Shown here piece after piece: positions 48,686 through 60,762 of a stretch of 64,000 nucleotides of DNA. The notes under the pieces are model-generated. The model had not been told where the DNA came from. It did no database searches and was given only the letters and a program-made list of their open reading frames with translations. The first letter of the stretch is position 1. Every line of letters begins with the position of its first letter. The position numbers and the translations under genes were made by a program. The stretch is from Lepus europaeus (Eukaryota > Chordata > Mammalia > Lagomorpha > Leporidae). The stretch covers positions 114,324,275 through 114,388,274 of the forward strand of contig NC_084834.1 of assembly GCF_033115175.1 (NCBI RefSeq), given 5' to 3'.

Positions 48686-50290
48686 TAGTGGATATCAATA
48701 TGCCACCCCAAAATATACCAGTGATGCATTAGGATTACTTTGAGTTAAAGGCACTTGAAAAGCAGCAGGTGCAGTAAGGGCACAGTAACCTTCCTTTTCT
48801 TCCTAAAAGCATAAGATGAAACTCCCAGGTGGAAGATACCCTACCCTCACCAGGACGAAAGAAACAGTCTCATCACCAGAGGTGGGGAGTTGAGGCTGAG
48901 GAAAGCTTCCAAAACAAAGCTTGTTAACCTGACCTTTCTCTTCCGAATCACTGCTCTCCAGTTACCCGCCCTAGCAGTCCGCTTGCCTATCACTTTTCAC
49001 CATTTTCCACTTTGTCAAAATCGTTATATAAGAATTCAGTTCAAATGGCTTCTTTGGATCTGAATGTTCCTTTAAAGTTCCCATATTTACGAAAAACTTA
49101 GGTTTTCTTCTTGCTGGTCTGTCTTATGCCAACTTAATATGTGGGCACTATCAGAGTGAGTACCTAATAAGGCAGAGATAAAGCTTTGCCTCCCCTATAG
49201 GCTATAATACAAGTAATCATGAAAGCAGTTGTGATAAACTACATCAAGATCATTTTTTAATAAATGTTCAAATTCTGGGGTAAGAATTCTGGACTGAAAT
49301 CTTAGGTCCAACCACATAGCTAACTATGTGATGCTTAGACTCCAACTGTCCTAGAGATCTTCCCAGTGTGCCCCATTGTGATGGTGAGAGTATTAAATGA
49401 GGAAATCTGTGAAAAGCATATGACCCAATGTCTGACTGTGTCTGCTGTTTGCTTCACTAATGTGAATTTCCTTGACAGATGCTAATCGCTCCCACAAAAG
49501 GACAGCTTTTCTGTGCCATCTGTACGTCCACTGTTCCCTAACAGTCAGCGCAATGTATACTGTAGAAGCACACTGGGGGTCTCATATCTCCCACAAAATT
49601 TGATTACCTTACTTGAAAAGCGATGTAACTTCTGTCCATCTGTGATTGCTGTGGTGAGGATTTAAGAAAAGGTAACACATTTCAAGACCCAAAGCATAAT
49701 GATCAGGACATGCTGGAAACTCAGTAATATGTGAGGACTTTCCTTTCTTCTTCTTGATAGTTTCTTACATAGAACATATTTAAGACCCAAATGCATATAT
49801 GTGCAAGATAGGTCAATCACAAAAAGATAACAAGTCTAATAAAGAACTAGGAGTAAGATGGAATCCATGCTCTGTTTTCTACTCTGTGCATCCTGGTCAG
49901 GAATTTTCTTTGCCACAAGGAAGGGTTGCCTTTACCTAACTCACCCAGAAATAGGAGAAAGCTTAATCGTAGCCTAGATTTTATGCTTAAAAGCTGCAGG
50001 GTTGAATTGAGTGATTCAGTTATGGAAAGGTTGAATTTGAAAAAATAACACCAAAAGTTATCTTGGCAAATGTCAAAGTCTAGAATTTATACCCAAACCC
50101 ATCCTCATCTTTCTTTTGATTTCTAGTGGATTTTTCTAACTATTCCATTTTAGTGCTTTTGAACATGGCTACATTCTGGAATTATCATCATTGTCACTTA
50201 TCAGCCTTAGAAAACTTGAAAGTATAATATACTGTACTAAGATTATAACTATTATATTGTATTGTTCTGACTTCCTTATTTGTACTACAT
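48686..50290. other. Unique DNA
   Basis: No gene or repeat that I can support. Confidence 0.4.
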
Positions 50291-50292
50291 TT

Positions 50293-50652
50293 GGACTTCA
50301 CTTCTTTTCTTTAAAAAAAAAAGATTTATTTTTATTTCTTTGAAAGTCAGAATTACAGAGAGAGATAAAAATGGAGAGATATAGACAGAGAGAGATCTTC
50401 CATCCATTGACTCACTCCCCAAATGGGTGCAATGGACAGAACTGGGCCAAGCTGAAGCTAGAAGCCAGGAGCTTCTTTGGAGTCTCCCACATGGGTACAG
50501 AGTCTCAGGCATTTGGTCCATTTTTCTATTCTTTCAATGTGCATTAGCAGGGAGCTGGATAGGAAATGGAGCAGCCGTACTCAAACTGGAACCCATATGG
50601 GCTGTGGCTTAACCTGCTATGTCACAATGCTGGTACTCGGATTTCACTTCTT
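50293..50652 (-). repeat. CSINE with TSD
   Basis: Flanks GGACTTCACTTCTT (50293-50306) and GGATTTCACTTCTT (50639-50652) bracket a reverse-strand C-repeat: A-rich tail region, TCTTCCATCCATTGACTCAC, GAAGCCAGGAGCTTC, and a head ending CACAATGCTGG. Confidence 0.94.
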
Positions 50653-51390
50653 GACTCCTTAATCTTCTCCAATCTATTACCAGGCTCTTGCAAAGTTCAC
50701 TTTCCACCCAAACTGGACTGAATTGAAAATTACTTAGGCAGATGCTCATGAGTAGCCTCAATTACCTTGCATTTCAGTTCATCTCCTCTCATAACAAATA
50801 AAATTCTAGTGTTGGCTGAATGTTGACCCTTCATTTTTGCTCTTAACCTTTGTTACCAAGCTATAATAGAGAAAAAAGAAGCATGAAAATACAGATGTTT
50901 TACCAAAGAGTATTGCTATTCTTTAAACATTTTAAACATTACTTGGAAATTGTTGGCAATTTTCTTCTGCCTTTCATCTAAGTAATTAAATTTTTACCAC
51001 ACTTTCTGATTCCCTAACACATACCAACTCATTATTTACAAACTAACTGAAAAATTTGTGTTAAGTCCCTACCATGCCACCTGTATTTTGTTGGGACCTG
51101 AAGATAACAGAGTGAATATAATATGAATATCTTTATTGTCATGAAGCTTATTTTTTAGTCAAGGAAAGAGAAAGCTCACCAATAAAGGAAATACAAGGCT
51201 TTTTAATGTGTTATCAAAAAAAAAAAAAAAGAAGAAGAAGAAGAGAAAGGGTCCTCCATGAAAAATTGTAAGCAGGATGGAATAGATGAGGAATGGTTAG
51301 TATTCTCAAATGTTAGAGTAGAACATCTATTGATAGATATTTAAAGTAGCATCGCAAAGATCCAAAGGAACCCTTAAGAAGTCCTATGAG
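50653..51390. other. Unique DNA
   Basis: Contains an A-rich/GAA run at about 51218-51248. No gene seen. Confidence 0.4.
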
Positions 51391-51686
51391 GGCCGGCACA
51401 CCGGGTTCTAGTCCCGGTTGGGGCACCGATCCTGTCCCCGTTGCCCCTCTTCCAGGCCAGCTCTCTGCTGTGGCCCGGGAGTGCAGTGGAGGATGGCCCA
51501 AGTCCTTGGGCCCTGCACCCCATGGGAGACCAGGAGAAGCACCTGGCTCCTGCCATCGGATCAGCACGGTGCGCCGGCCGCAGTGGCCATTGGAGGGTGA
51601 ACCAACGGCAAAGGAAGACCTTTCTCTCTGTCTCTCTCTCACTGTCCACTCTGCCTGTCAAAAATTAAAAAAAAAAAAAAAAAAAG
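51391..51686 (+). repeat. Young CSINE with internal head deletion
   Basis: It starts GGCCGGC and jumps directly to ACACCGGGTTCTAGTCCCGG. About 40 bases of the head, including the A-box-like part seen in the 35.5-kb copy, are missing. The deletion ends in short GCCGGC repeats. The B box, core, CT tract and A-rich tail remain. Confidence 0.95.
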
Positions 51687-53225
51687 CTGTAAGAATATAT
51701 CCAGGCAAATAACACTGTATAGTCAAAGGCATTAAATTTGAAGACACATTGTTACAGTCCCTTCAGTAGGTCAGCATATCCAGAGTTTGATAAATTCAGA
51801 TGTACTGTTTTACAAATGGAGTTATTGTTTTGTGTACATGGAGAAAAATGCAAACCAAGAGAGAAAGAAAGGAAAGAAGAAAATAACTTATTGTAATAAG
51901 TTAAAGCTATAAGAGGTCTTATTAAAGCTTAATATGTATCTTACAGACTGTTTGGAAGGGCAGAGGCAACAGGCTTAGAAGACACATAAGATGGTACTGT
52001 GTCCAGACTAACTCTACAATGCTGCCGTGTTGTTTCTTCTCGGATCAGAAATCTCTCATCAGTGAGCCTTGGTGCTGAGTACCTCACACGGTCATAACTG
52101 CCCCTAAAAGCCTCTGTTTTCATCCTAACTACACATGGATTCTTTCTAGCACCTGGTGCCTTTTGTTGATCTCCATGCATTGCAGTTCGCTATATAGACG
52201 TGTCCAACTGGTCTGGCAAACACTGGTTATTACATTCATGCCTTTGCTGAGGAGGAGCCTAGGAACATGAATACCTGAGTTCTACCTTGAATTAGAGGAG
52301 TTCAGATAGTGATACGTTTCACAAGCATGCAATCTGATTTATCAATAGATACTATGACTTATTTGTACAACCCCCAAATCTCAGAGAATTACAACCACCA
52401 TTCATTTCATGATTCCTGTCACGTATACAAACTGTAGATTCTCTGAGTGTCTGCTTTGTGCTGTTCCACGTGTCTTCCCTTCCGGGGACCTAGACTGAAG
52501 AAGGAGCAACCCATACACAAGCTGTGTCTTGTGATGGAGGAATAAGCAAGCTAAGCTATTCTATGCAATCATGTTTAATGTTTCTGATAGTAAACATCAT
52601 GGTCATTCATACTCCCTTAGCCAAACTGACTCTCATTATAAGTTAAAAATTTTGGAATATGAAATACACTCCTCCCATGGGTCAGCAGTAGTGGTAGAAA
52701 GGTAAAGGAGAGTGAATATCTGTGAACAATAATCTTTGACAAAATAAGTCCTCTTAGTCACAATTATTTATCTCCTCTCCTTCTACACAGAAATCATACT
52801 TCACACAAGATATCCTAACTGTCTTATCCAGACATGGCATTAGCCCATAAATCCATCATTTTGTGAAAATCTCTGCTTTATGTCTATATAATGCTACTCC
52901 TCTGACTCACACATCCATCATAAAACAGTAGAACATACACCCAAAAAAGCATACTGTTTAAAAAAAAATTAAAGAATAATGAGAGACATAGAACAATCAA
53001 TCACTGGCCCATGGAAATTCAAAATTCAGCTAGATAATACAGGGGAGAAAAAGTAACACCTTCTCCTTACCCATTGCAAATCTCATAGTTTATACTCCAT
53101 AGCAAAAAAATCGAAGAAAAGAAAGAGCAAAAAAGAGAGAAAATCCCACAGATTAACAAGAAAAAAACATATTGAAATTATTTAACCAAAGTTTTATGTG
53201 ACATTGGGGCCTTCAGAGAGGAGCC
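51687..53225. other. Unique DNA
   Basis: No gene or repeat that I can support. The frame at 51941-52180 (minus) shows no recognisable domain. Confidence 0.4.
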
Positions 53226-53227
53226 AC

Positions 53228-53560
53228 ACAGGGGCTGTCATTAAGCCAAGTGGTTAAGATGCAAATGAAGACACCCACATCCCATGTTGGATTGATTGGA
53301 CTCAAGTCCTGGTTCTGTTCCCAATTCCAGTTTCCTTCTAATGCACTCCCTGGGAAGCAGTAGGTGATAGCTAAAGTAGTTGGGTCCCAGCTGTCCACAT
53401 GGGAGACATAAATTGAATTCTTGGGCTCCTGGTTTTGTGTGGCACACCTTCGGTTATTGAAAGCATTTACAGAGTTAACCTGTAGAAGGTAGCTCTCTTT
53501 CTATTCTCTCTCTCTCTTTCCCTCCATCTCCCACTCTGTCTTTCTGCTTCTCAAATAGAA

Positions 53561-53594
<34 letters not shown>

Positions 53595-53600
53595 GATGAA
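53228..53600 (+). repeat. C-repeat, old, followed by (GA)n
   Basis: GGGGCTGTCATTAAGCCAAG, CAAGTCCTGGTTCTGTTCCC, CCACATGGGAGACATAAATT, a CT-rich tract and TCTGCTTCTCAAATAG, followed by a (GA)n tract at about 53559-53595 in the tail position. Confidence 0.85.
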
Positions 53601-55848
53601 AAAGAGAGAATTTGATACATCCACACTATTTTAAAGAGTAAATCAGAATATTTTAAAGTTTAGGACTGATGAAGAATGGAGAGTTGTGCAGAAACCTGAT
53701 GGGACAAAAGGGACAGCTATGATCTGAATATAACATACTGGGAAGAACCTATCCATGCTTATTTAGGTTATTCTTTTCTTCTGCAACTGCATTCCTTTTC
53801 TCTCACTGTAGAGCAGAGCACTCGTCACTTGAGGGTCTCATGACCTCCTTTCAAGAGTGCTAGAGCAGGTAATTTGTTTTATGGCCTCAGGGGAAGCAGA
53901 TGGTAGAAAATCAAAGAATGATATTCTTGCTTCTGTATTCTACATTTCCTTCACCTTAAAGTAGTACACCCAGGTGCCAAATTTTTGAGGAATATTCTGC
54001 ATCTTGTCCATAAACACTGCAAGTCCTTTTACTTGGCAGTAGAACGTATGCCTTGGTTAGTTCCTGCTTATGTCTGCTGTAAGAAGTTTCTCAATTCATT
54101 GTTCTCCATGAATCTAGATCTTGTCTGTGGAAACAGCTTCCTCTTGATTTGTCTTCTTTGATAATATGGGACAAGAGCTTTCTCCATCTTTTATTTTGGA
54201 AATTGAGTGGCAAACATCCTTTTTACATATTGAATTATCATGAACCATTTTAATACAGGATAAGAATAAATTTAAAAAATAAAAATCAAAGAGTTTTGGA
54301 TTTTTTCTTTTGCCTATTTAATGACGGTCAGCACAATATTCTAATAATTTTAAAAAAAATAAGTTATTTGTAATACTTGTTTTTCTCCTTAGATCAATTA
54401 GGAATATCTTTATTGTATCTGACTTTCATTTACCTCATCCTGAGTTCATTGTTTTCTGAGATATTTTCCCCTAACTAAAATGATGTACCAGAGTCCATGC
54501 CATAAGTAGAATACTGACAACACTTATCCCAGGTTTTAACATGGGGTGGCCTGATCCACTCATCCTTATGGTTTGAACTTTCTCAAGAGTGTGTGTCTTA
54601 AAGACTCTGCTCATGATTAGTCCTTTGACCTCAAGATACATCTCACTGAGATTTGGGGTTTCAAAACATCTCTCCATTTTATGTTTAGAAAAAAACATAC
54701 TCTATTTCCCAACTCTGCAAGCCTCAAATAATCAGAACTCTAATTTCATTTTTGTTCTGGTTTAAAAACAGGTAGGAAACCTTCCTGAGCTTATTTCTTT
54801 CTAGAAGCATTTTACCCAGTAATGCTTAATAACTAACTCTCATGGTAACATTCAGAGCACACCTCATTTGTCAAACCCACAATTATTTGAACAAATTGTT
54901 TACCTTCCAAATGCTACAGTGGGTAGTTTTACTATTTCTCCCTACTGCATGATATGGGTCATCATTTTTCCCACCCACAATAACAGTTCTTGAGGTTTTA
55001 TCTATTTTCCACTGACCCCCAACCGAATGTTACCCATACATTTTAAGGAAATTGGAACCATACTTCTAAGAACAAATTTCTACATGAGTCAGCTTTTCAT
55101 AGTTTAGGTTGTATAAAAACCCGACTCAGAACCTCAGCAACAAAAACATGGCTTTATTCTGTCCTGCTTTTGATGCCTTCTGTGACTGGGCTCTGCCCTG
55201 GTATGTGGGGGAAGATTTGTGTAATCTACAATTGTCCTTTTAATTCTAAAAACCGGGCTGAAGGAACAACCCCTATGCAGGATTTGACCTTTCTCATAGC
55301 AGAAGGGTAGGACAAGAGGGGCTATGACAAATCCTGTTATATCAGTCATGTATAACTCAGAGAGACGGATACATATAGAGACAGCATAGTACAGATCTGC
55401 TCACATTAAGTTGGACAATGTAAATCACTTGGCCAATAGGATGAAAAACACTCATTTTTCATTAAGATGTTATTAATCAAAGAAAAAAGAAAAATAAATA
55501 CTTGTGAACAATAACATCACTTAGCATAAGTAATTTGCCAACAAATCTCAGAACAAGCTCTTGGGAACTATAATATTTGTAATTTGAACAAAGAGTCAAC
55601 AACAAGAAAGAAAGGATCAATCAGTGAGATGATAAGTGGGTTAAGGGAGTGTGGAATCATGTAAATGAATGAGAGGGAAAGAGTTCAATAACGGTCAAAA
55701 ATCATTGAGAGATTGAGGAAGGCAAAGTCTGAAAGATGTCCGTGAACTGGGACAAAATGAAGACTGTTGGTAAAGTAGATATGAAAATTTAAAGTAGAGC
55801 AATGTTGCTGCTGCCAGGTCAAAATGCTACATTGAATAATGAATAGAA
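53601..55848. other. Unique DNA, no gene seen
   Basis: Around 55090-55400 the minus strand has an AATAAAGCC and a T-rich block that mimic an LTR, but not enough for a call. Confidence 0.4.
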
Positions 55849-55849
55849 G

Positions 55850-56098
55850 GGGGCGATCATCTGGTACAACAGTTAAGACACTTCTTGGGACACATCCTGT
55901 ATCAGTGTCTGGGTTCAAGCCCCAATTTGACCTTGAGTCAAGCTTCCTGCTGGGTGGCAACAAGTGATGATTCAAGTACTTATGTCTCTGCTACCCATGT
56001 GGAAGACCCAAATTTACTTCTGGACTCCTGGCTTTGGCCTAACCCATGGCCCAGCCATAGCTATAGTGGGAATTCACAGAGTGAACTAGCAATTGGGA

Positions 56099-56148
<50 letters not shown>

Positions 56149-56170
56149 CAATAAAAAGATAAATAAATAA
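55850..56170 (+). repeat. C-repeat, divergent subtype, with long (CT)n
   Basis: GGCGATCATCTGGTACAACA, GGGTTCAAGCCCCAATTTG, CCCATGTGGAAGACCC, a perfect (CT)n at 56101-56143, and tail TTTTCAATAAAAAGATAAAT. Confidence 0.85.
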
Positions 56171-57329
56171 TATATTGAAAACATAATAGGAGATTTTGAA
56201 AAGCAAGAAAAATCTGACCCTTCTTTTCCCTATCAAATTAAGAATTATTGATAAATAGGAACAACAGTAAGAGATATTGAAACAAAAGAATAAACACATA
56301 ACTAGTAAAAGTGCACTGCCAGTATGTCTACAGCCAACATGCACTGCCTTATGTTTTTCATTTTATTGCAAAGCATAGGATATATACACAGCATAGGTCA
56401 GGTCTGCAGAACAGATTTCATTTTTCTAACAGGTACAATGGAAAGAGAAAAAAGGTCGCTTCAGTCATTTCAATTTTTTGAGTTAGTACAGGGCAAAATT
56501 GGCTTTCAGGAGTCATTAAAATTCGGATCCTTGCCCTCAATCCAAGGATATTTTCTCCATAAAGAAATGATTCATAGAAGAATGCACCCAGGGTCTAGGT
56601 AGATGTGGAAGACTTATTTGTCTCTCAGTATCACATTTCCTGGCATAACCTTTGAATTGTGGATTCTTACCACTGAAGTTTAACAGGGCAAGTGGATGCC
56701 TAGTTATAAGCCCTGGCCTTCTTACTTTTGGTACAGTCCAGATAAAGTGATATGAGCAGATTCCAGGTCATATCCTTAAAAAGAAACTATAATATCATTG
56801 ACTACCTCTTTTTCCCGCTAAGAGTCATACAAGACAACCAAAAATACATCAGAAATGGAGCCACTCCAGCAGGCATATCACCCTTTGGATTAGAGTAGCC
56901 TAGCCACTCTAGAACCTGCATATTCCTCTAGACTAATACATAAAATATAAATTCTCTGGTTTGACTAACTATGCTTAGGGATCTAATAGAGTAACTTATG
57001 CATACCAGAGTTAATACATAATTTGGAACTGAGTAATAAATAACACACACTAAAAATCTCAAATGAAGTATTTGCTTTTAGGTGGGACATGAATTTCAAG
57101 TACAGAGAGGCACTAGTTCTAAAATCTGATGTGATTATTATAGCACAACAAAGTATCTGGTGAATCAGCTGTTGTAGTATGGAAGAGGCACCATATGTGT
57201 TCCAAATCTGCAGGCAGTATGAAAGGGGACATATGCTACACGCTGTGTGATTGTACCTTCTTGCTCGGAGCAAAATTATGAAAGATGTAAATTGAGGCAA
57301 GAGCTAGCCAGGCTGCAGGCAGAAATGGA
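56171..57329. other. Unique DNA
   Basis: No gene or repeat that I can support. Confidence 0.4.
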
Positions 57330-57391
57330 AAGGATTCATTTCTTATTGCCTTATTCCACTCAGGATTGTATATCAAAATACCATAAACTGG

Positions 57392-57725
57392 TTGGCTCTT
57401 CTTACCTTACCAGAAGACTGAGGTCTCCATGCAGAGTGAAGATGCCTTACAAATCCCTTGTGTGATCTAGAGCTCTGGTTAAGGCAATTAGTTCTGCTAG
57501 CTGAGCAAAAGTTCCTGGGGGCAGAGCACGTTTCAATAACGGTGCCATGCTGTAACTGCTGCTCCGAAAGGTATCTGTGCCATGCTCCAGGAAGAATGTT
57601 GTCTCTGGGTCAATCAGACTAGACAGGTACAAACCCAAATTTGTACTTTTACTGGACAATTCCAAACAGCTCCAGGACCAGGCCAAGCAGGGCAGGGATT
57701 TCTGGCCTGACATCTGGTCATGGAA
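57392..57725 (-). pseudogene. Endogenous retrovirus pol fragment (RNase H), inverted 5' part of the insertion
   Basis: On the minus strand the frame 57713-57447 contains a stretch typical of the class I (gamma-type) retroviral RNase H domain: ALPPGTFAQLAELIALT followed by RAL. Upstream residues are compatible with the start of the domain, but the catalytic region is scrambled and the frame ends in a stop at 57447-57449. No integrase follows. It lies in opposite orientation to the env/LTR part next door. It is an old, non-functional copy. Confidence 0.8.
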
Positions 57726-58075
57726 ATCCTGACTATTTCCTCTCCTTGGCCCAATAACGTCTGTAATTTTGCTGCTTCTCTTTGGACTGTGTGTTTTTAA
57801 TGCCCTTGTTTTGTCTCTAACAGACTAAAAGCTGTCGAACTCCAAATGGTCTTCAGACAAGGCTTCCAGCCCATTCCACTGGATGACCTGAGCAGCCCCC
57901 TGGACCGAGCAGCACAGTCTTTCCAAGGCTACTGTCACACACCATAAGACAGATAGCAAGAGGAAATACCCAAATCTCCCTCGACACCCACATGCCAGCT
58001 TTGAAGAAGTTACAGAAGATGGAACTCCATCCATAATCCCAAAAAGAATTTTGGGTATTACCTCTTGAGGGGGAA
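57726..58075 (+). pseudogene. Endogenous retrovirus env C-terminus (transmembrane segment and tail)
   Basis: Plus-strand translation from about 57730 gives a hydrophobic span (LGPITSVILLLLFGLCVFN) like the membrane anchor of class I envelope TM subunits. After a frameshift near 57830, a tail reads MVFRQGFQPIPLDDL and ends at a stop after CHTP (about 57945). The frame is broken, and only the last part of env is present. A purine-rich GAGGGGGAA at about 58067-58075 directly before the LTR is a plausible polypurine tract. Confidence 0.8.
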
Positions 58076-58642
58076 TGTTAGGTAGGTAGTCAGTTATGAG
58101 CTTATGTGTGTGTAACAGGCCTACAGAGAAGACATCTATGTCCAGCATATGCATCTGCATCTCAAAGTCATCCCGATAATGTTTCAGGGGCAGCCTGGCC
58201 CTCGCATCCTGCCCTGCCCCCTTCTGCCTTCCACAATCTCCCAGGTCAGCCTAGTATCTGCATCTCAAACACCCTGCTCCCTTCCTCCAGTCTGATAACA
58301 TTTGCATCCATAAAGTCCTTTGTTTCAGACCTTCAAGAGAAGTTTTTATATTTATATCCAAAAAGCTCTTTGTTCCAAGAGGAGCAGAGGTGGGGAAGCA
58401 AGACCCATCTCTTTAAAAACCCCCAGCCTCAACTGGACTGCGCACTCAGCCCTCTGCATCTTTGCTGAGCCGCCCGCCTGGCCTGGTCAGGTGTAATCTC
58501 TCCACTCAACATGTAACCTGTAACCTCCCTCCTTCCTCTCCCCCCCACCAGTCTCTCAGGCTCTGTCTGGAGAGGTGTCCATCCGTCCTTACAGATGTTC
58601 CTTCCTAATAAACCTTGCTGTTTTACCTCCCCCCCCCCAAAA
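58076..58642 (+). mobile_element. Retroviral 3' LTR, U3-R only, ending in poly(A)
   Basis: The LTR starts TGTTAGGTAG after the polypurine tract. A TTTAAAA box lies at about 58412 and an AATAAA signal at 58607-58612. The sequence ends in a C run followed by A's (58639-58646), with no U5 visible. The whole retroviral insert 57392-58642 is flanked by the 17-base repeat AAAATACCATAAACTGG (57375-57391 and 58643-58659). This is far longer than an integrase-made duplication and typical of L1-mediated insertion. Confidence 0.85.
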
Positions 58643-58925
58643 AAAATACCATAAACTGGGTTTCTTACCATTTGGGGGCAGGGAAGTCCAAGACCAATTA
58701 GTGTCTGTTGAAGGCTCACTTTTTGATCTTTAGATTGTGCCTTCTGTCTGTGTTCTCATGTAAGGGAAGGGGCAAGGGCTCTCTTCCAGAGCTCTTTTAT
58801 AAGGAAGTCTATCCTATTCACGGGCTAGCTACTCATAATCTAATCAGAATCTTGGAGTTAAGGATTTCAACATGAACATTTTCTAGGGGCAAAACCATTC
58901 AGGCCACAACACTTGTCCTGCAGCT

Positions 58926-60303
58926 TGCAATATGAATTGACTATGAGTCTAGTGTCTGAGAGCCTCATGGTACTGGAACAACCAGATTTTGTTAATATAT
59001 AACTACCTAAAAATGATAAGTTATGTTCCAGAATCTTTTCCAGTGAATCTCTCTGGGATTTCTTGACTAGATATGGAAGCAGCAAGGAGCATATTAGATT
59101 TTTTTTCCAAGCAACAGTTTTTCTATTCTAAAGGTTTCATTTGGCCTCAGTCATGGACTTAGCAATTTAAATAAATAAAGATCTGAATGATTAAAAACAA
59201 TGACCATATAAAGGACCTAGAAGAATCTCCCAGAGGTAAACCAGAAGCCTAGGGGTACAATTAGCCACACAGGAATTTTTTTCCACTGCCAGTTCAGGAA
59301 GTCTTTAAGATTCTTTAAAATTCCTGCCCAACAGGAGTTCAATTTTACTATGCACTAGTGACTACTATGTGTTTCCTGTTCTTAAATAGTCAAAAAGGAG
59401 TTTTTATTGCCAATATTCTATTTCCCATTATACTGCAAATTAATTGTGTGTGTGTGTGTGTGTGTGGACTGAGAGAAGTAATTATTACTTTAATTTATAT
59501 GTAACCAGCATTAGAAAAGTAAGATCCAAACTCAATGGAGAGCATTGCATATTACCGAGAGGCTGGATTTGTGCACAATGCAGAACCAGCACTAACCGCA
59601 TGGATGATTGTATTACCTTGTTGGATGCAAGAGTGAGGAAGATATATGCACTGATACTTGAGTAATTGGAAAGCAAAAAACTGCTAATCACCCCTGATTA
59701 TCCTTCACTTATTTGCTAACTCTCCTCTTCCCTTGATTTTGAGCCAAGACAGCTCAAATATAAAGCACAGTCTGGGTCTGAAGAAAGACTCCATTTGCAA
59801 CTCTGAAAAAAGTCCTCCATTTCCTTCCTTTCTGCTGGATGAAAAGTGATGACAACTGGGAAAGCCACCTTACACTAAGGAATGGAAGCCAAGAGTTAAA
59901 GAAGATAGATGTTCTTTCAGTCACCAGTGTAGAAATAATTGCCAAACTTTGGGACAAAATGTGAGAGAGATATCAACTTCAGTTAGATCCAATGAATCTT
60001 TGCATTCGTCATGGAAACTTAACTCACACCCTAACTAATTCAATAAGCCATCCATGTAGGTTCTTCTCTGTTTCCCCCAAATCACCAAGCACACTGGTCA
60101 TGCATCCAAAGTGCACAATTGCATCAGAAAGCCTGAAGTATAAAAATCATCCACTGGATTATGAAGCAGGAGAACGTTCTTTCTTGATGTAGGTGAAGAG
60201 GTAGACTCTGGTTACTAGAACACTTTAACAAATGTGACAGGAACAGGAGCAAATGCCCGAGGCAACTTAGAATTATTATTTTTTTTTTCATTTTTTAATA
60301 TTC
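58926..60303. other. Unique DNA with (GT)n
   Basis: (GT)n at 59445-59466. No gene or further repeat is supported. Confidence 0.45.
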
Positions 60304-60762
60304 TTTTTTTTTTTTAAACTTTTATTTAATGAATATAAATTTCCAGTGTACAGCTTATGGATTACAGTGGCTTTCCCCTCCCATAACTTCCCTCCCACCC
60401 GCAACCCTCCCCTCTCCCGCTCCCTCTCCCCTTCCATTTGCATCAAGATTCATTTTCAATTCTCTTTATATACAGAAGATCAATTTAGTATAAAGGTTTC
60501 AACAGTTTGCACCCACATAGACACACAAAGTGAAACATACTGTTTGAGTACTAGTTATAGCATCAAATCAAAATGTACAGCACATTAAGGACAGAGATCC
60601 CACATGAGGAGCAAGTGCACAGTGGCTCCTGTTGTTGACCCAACAAATTGACACTCTAGTTTATGGCACCAGTAACCACCCTAGGCTGTCGTCATGAGTT
60701 GCCAAGGCTATGGAAGCCTTCCAAGTTTGCCGACTCTGATCATATTTAGACAAGGTCATAAA
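60304..60762 (-). mobile_element. L1 3'UTR and tail at the 3' end of a composite element
   Basis: On the plus strand: T run at 60304-60315, AAACTTTTATTTAATGAATA, the C-rich block (minus-strand G-rich block), then L1 3'UTR up to GACAAGGTCAT at about 60760. Upstream of this on the minus strand the sequence is not L1 ORF2. Confidence 0.93.

Larger units (their letters stand above)
57330..58925. repeat. Ancient mammalian repeat interrupted by a retroviral retrocopy
   Basis: Left part: AATACCATAAACTGG at the end of 57330-57391. Right part, after 58659: CAGGGAAGTCCAAGACC, GGAAGGGGCAAGGGCTCTC, CTTTTATAAGGAAGTC, AGTTAAGGATTTCAACATGA and ACCATTCAGGCCACAAC. Together they read as one old repeat that served as target for the insertion at 57392-58642. 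Confidence 0.6.

Noticed and set aside
55080..55400. Possible solo LTR on the minus strand (AATAAAGCC, TATA-like TTTATAC)
   Set aside because: No paired ends, TSD, polypurine tract or tRNA primer site could be identified. The motifs are short and could be chance.
57825..58160. 111-codon minus-strand frame across the retroviral tail
   Set aside because: The plus strand in this region gives the recognisable env tail and LTR. The minus frame is its shadow.
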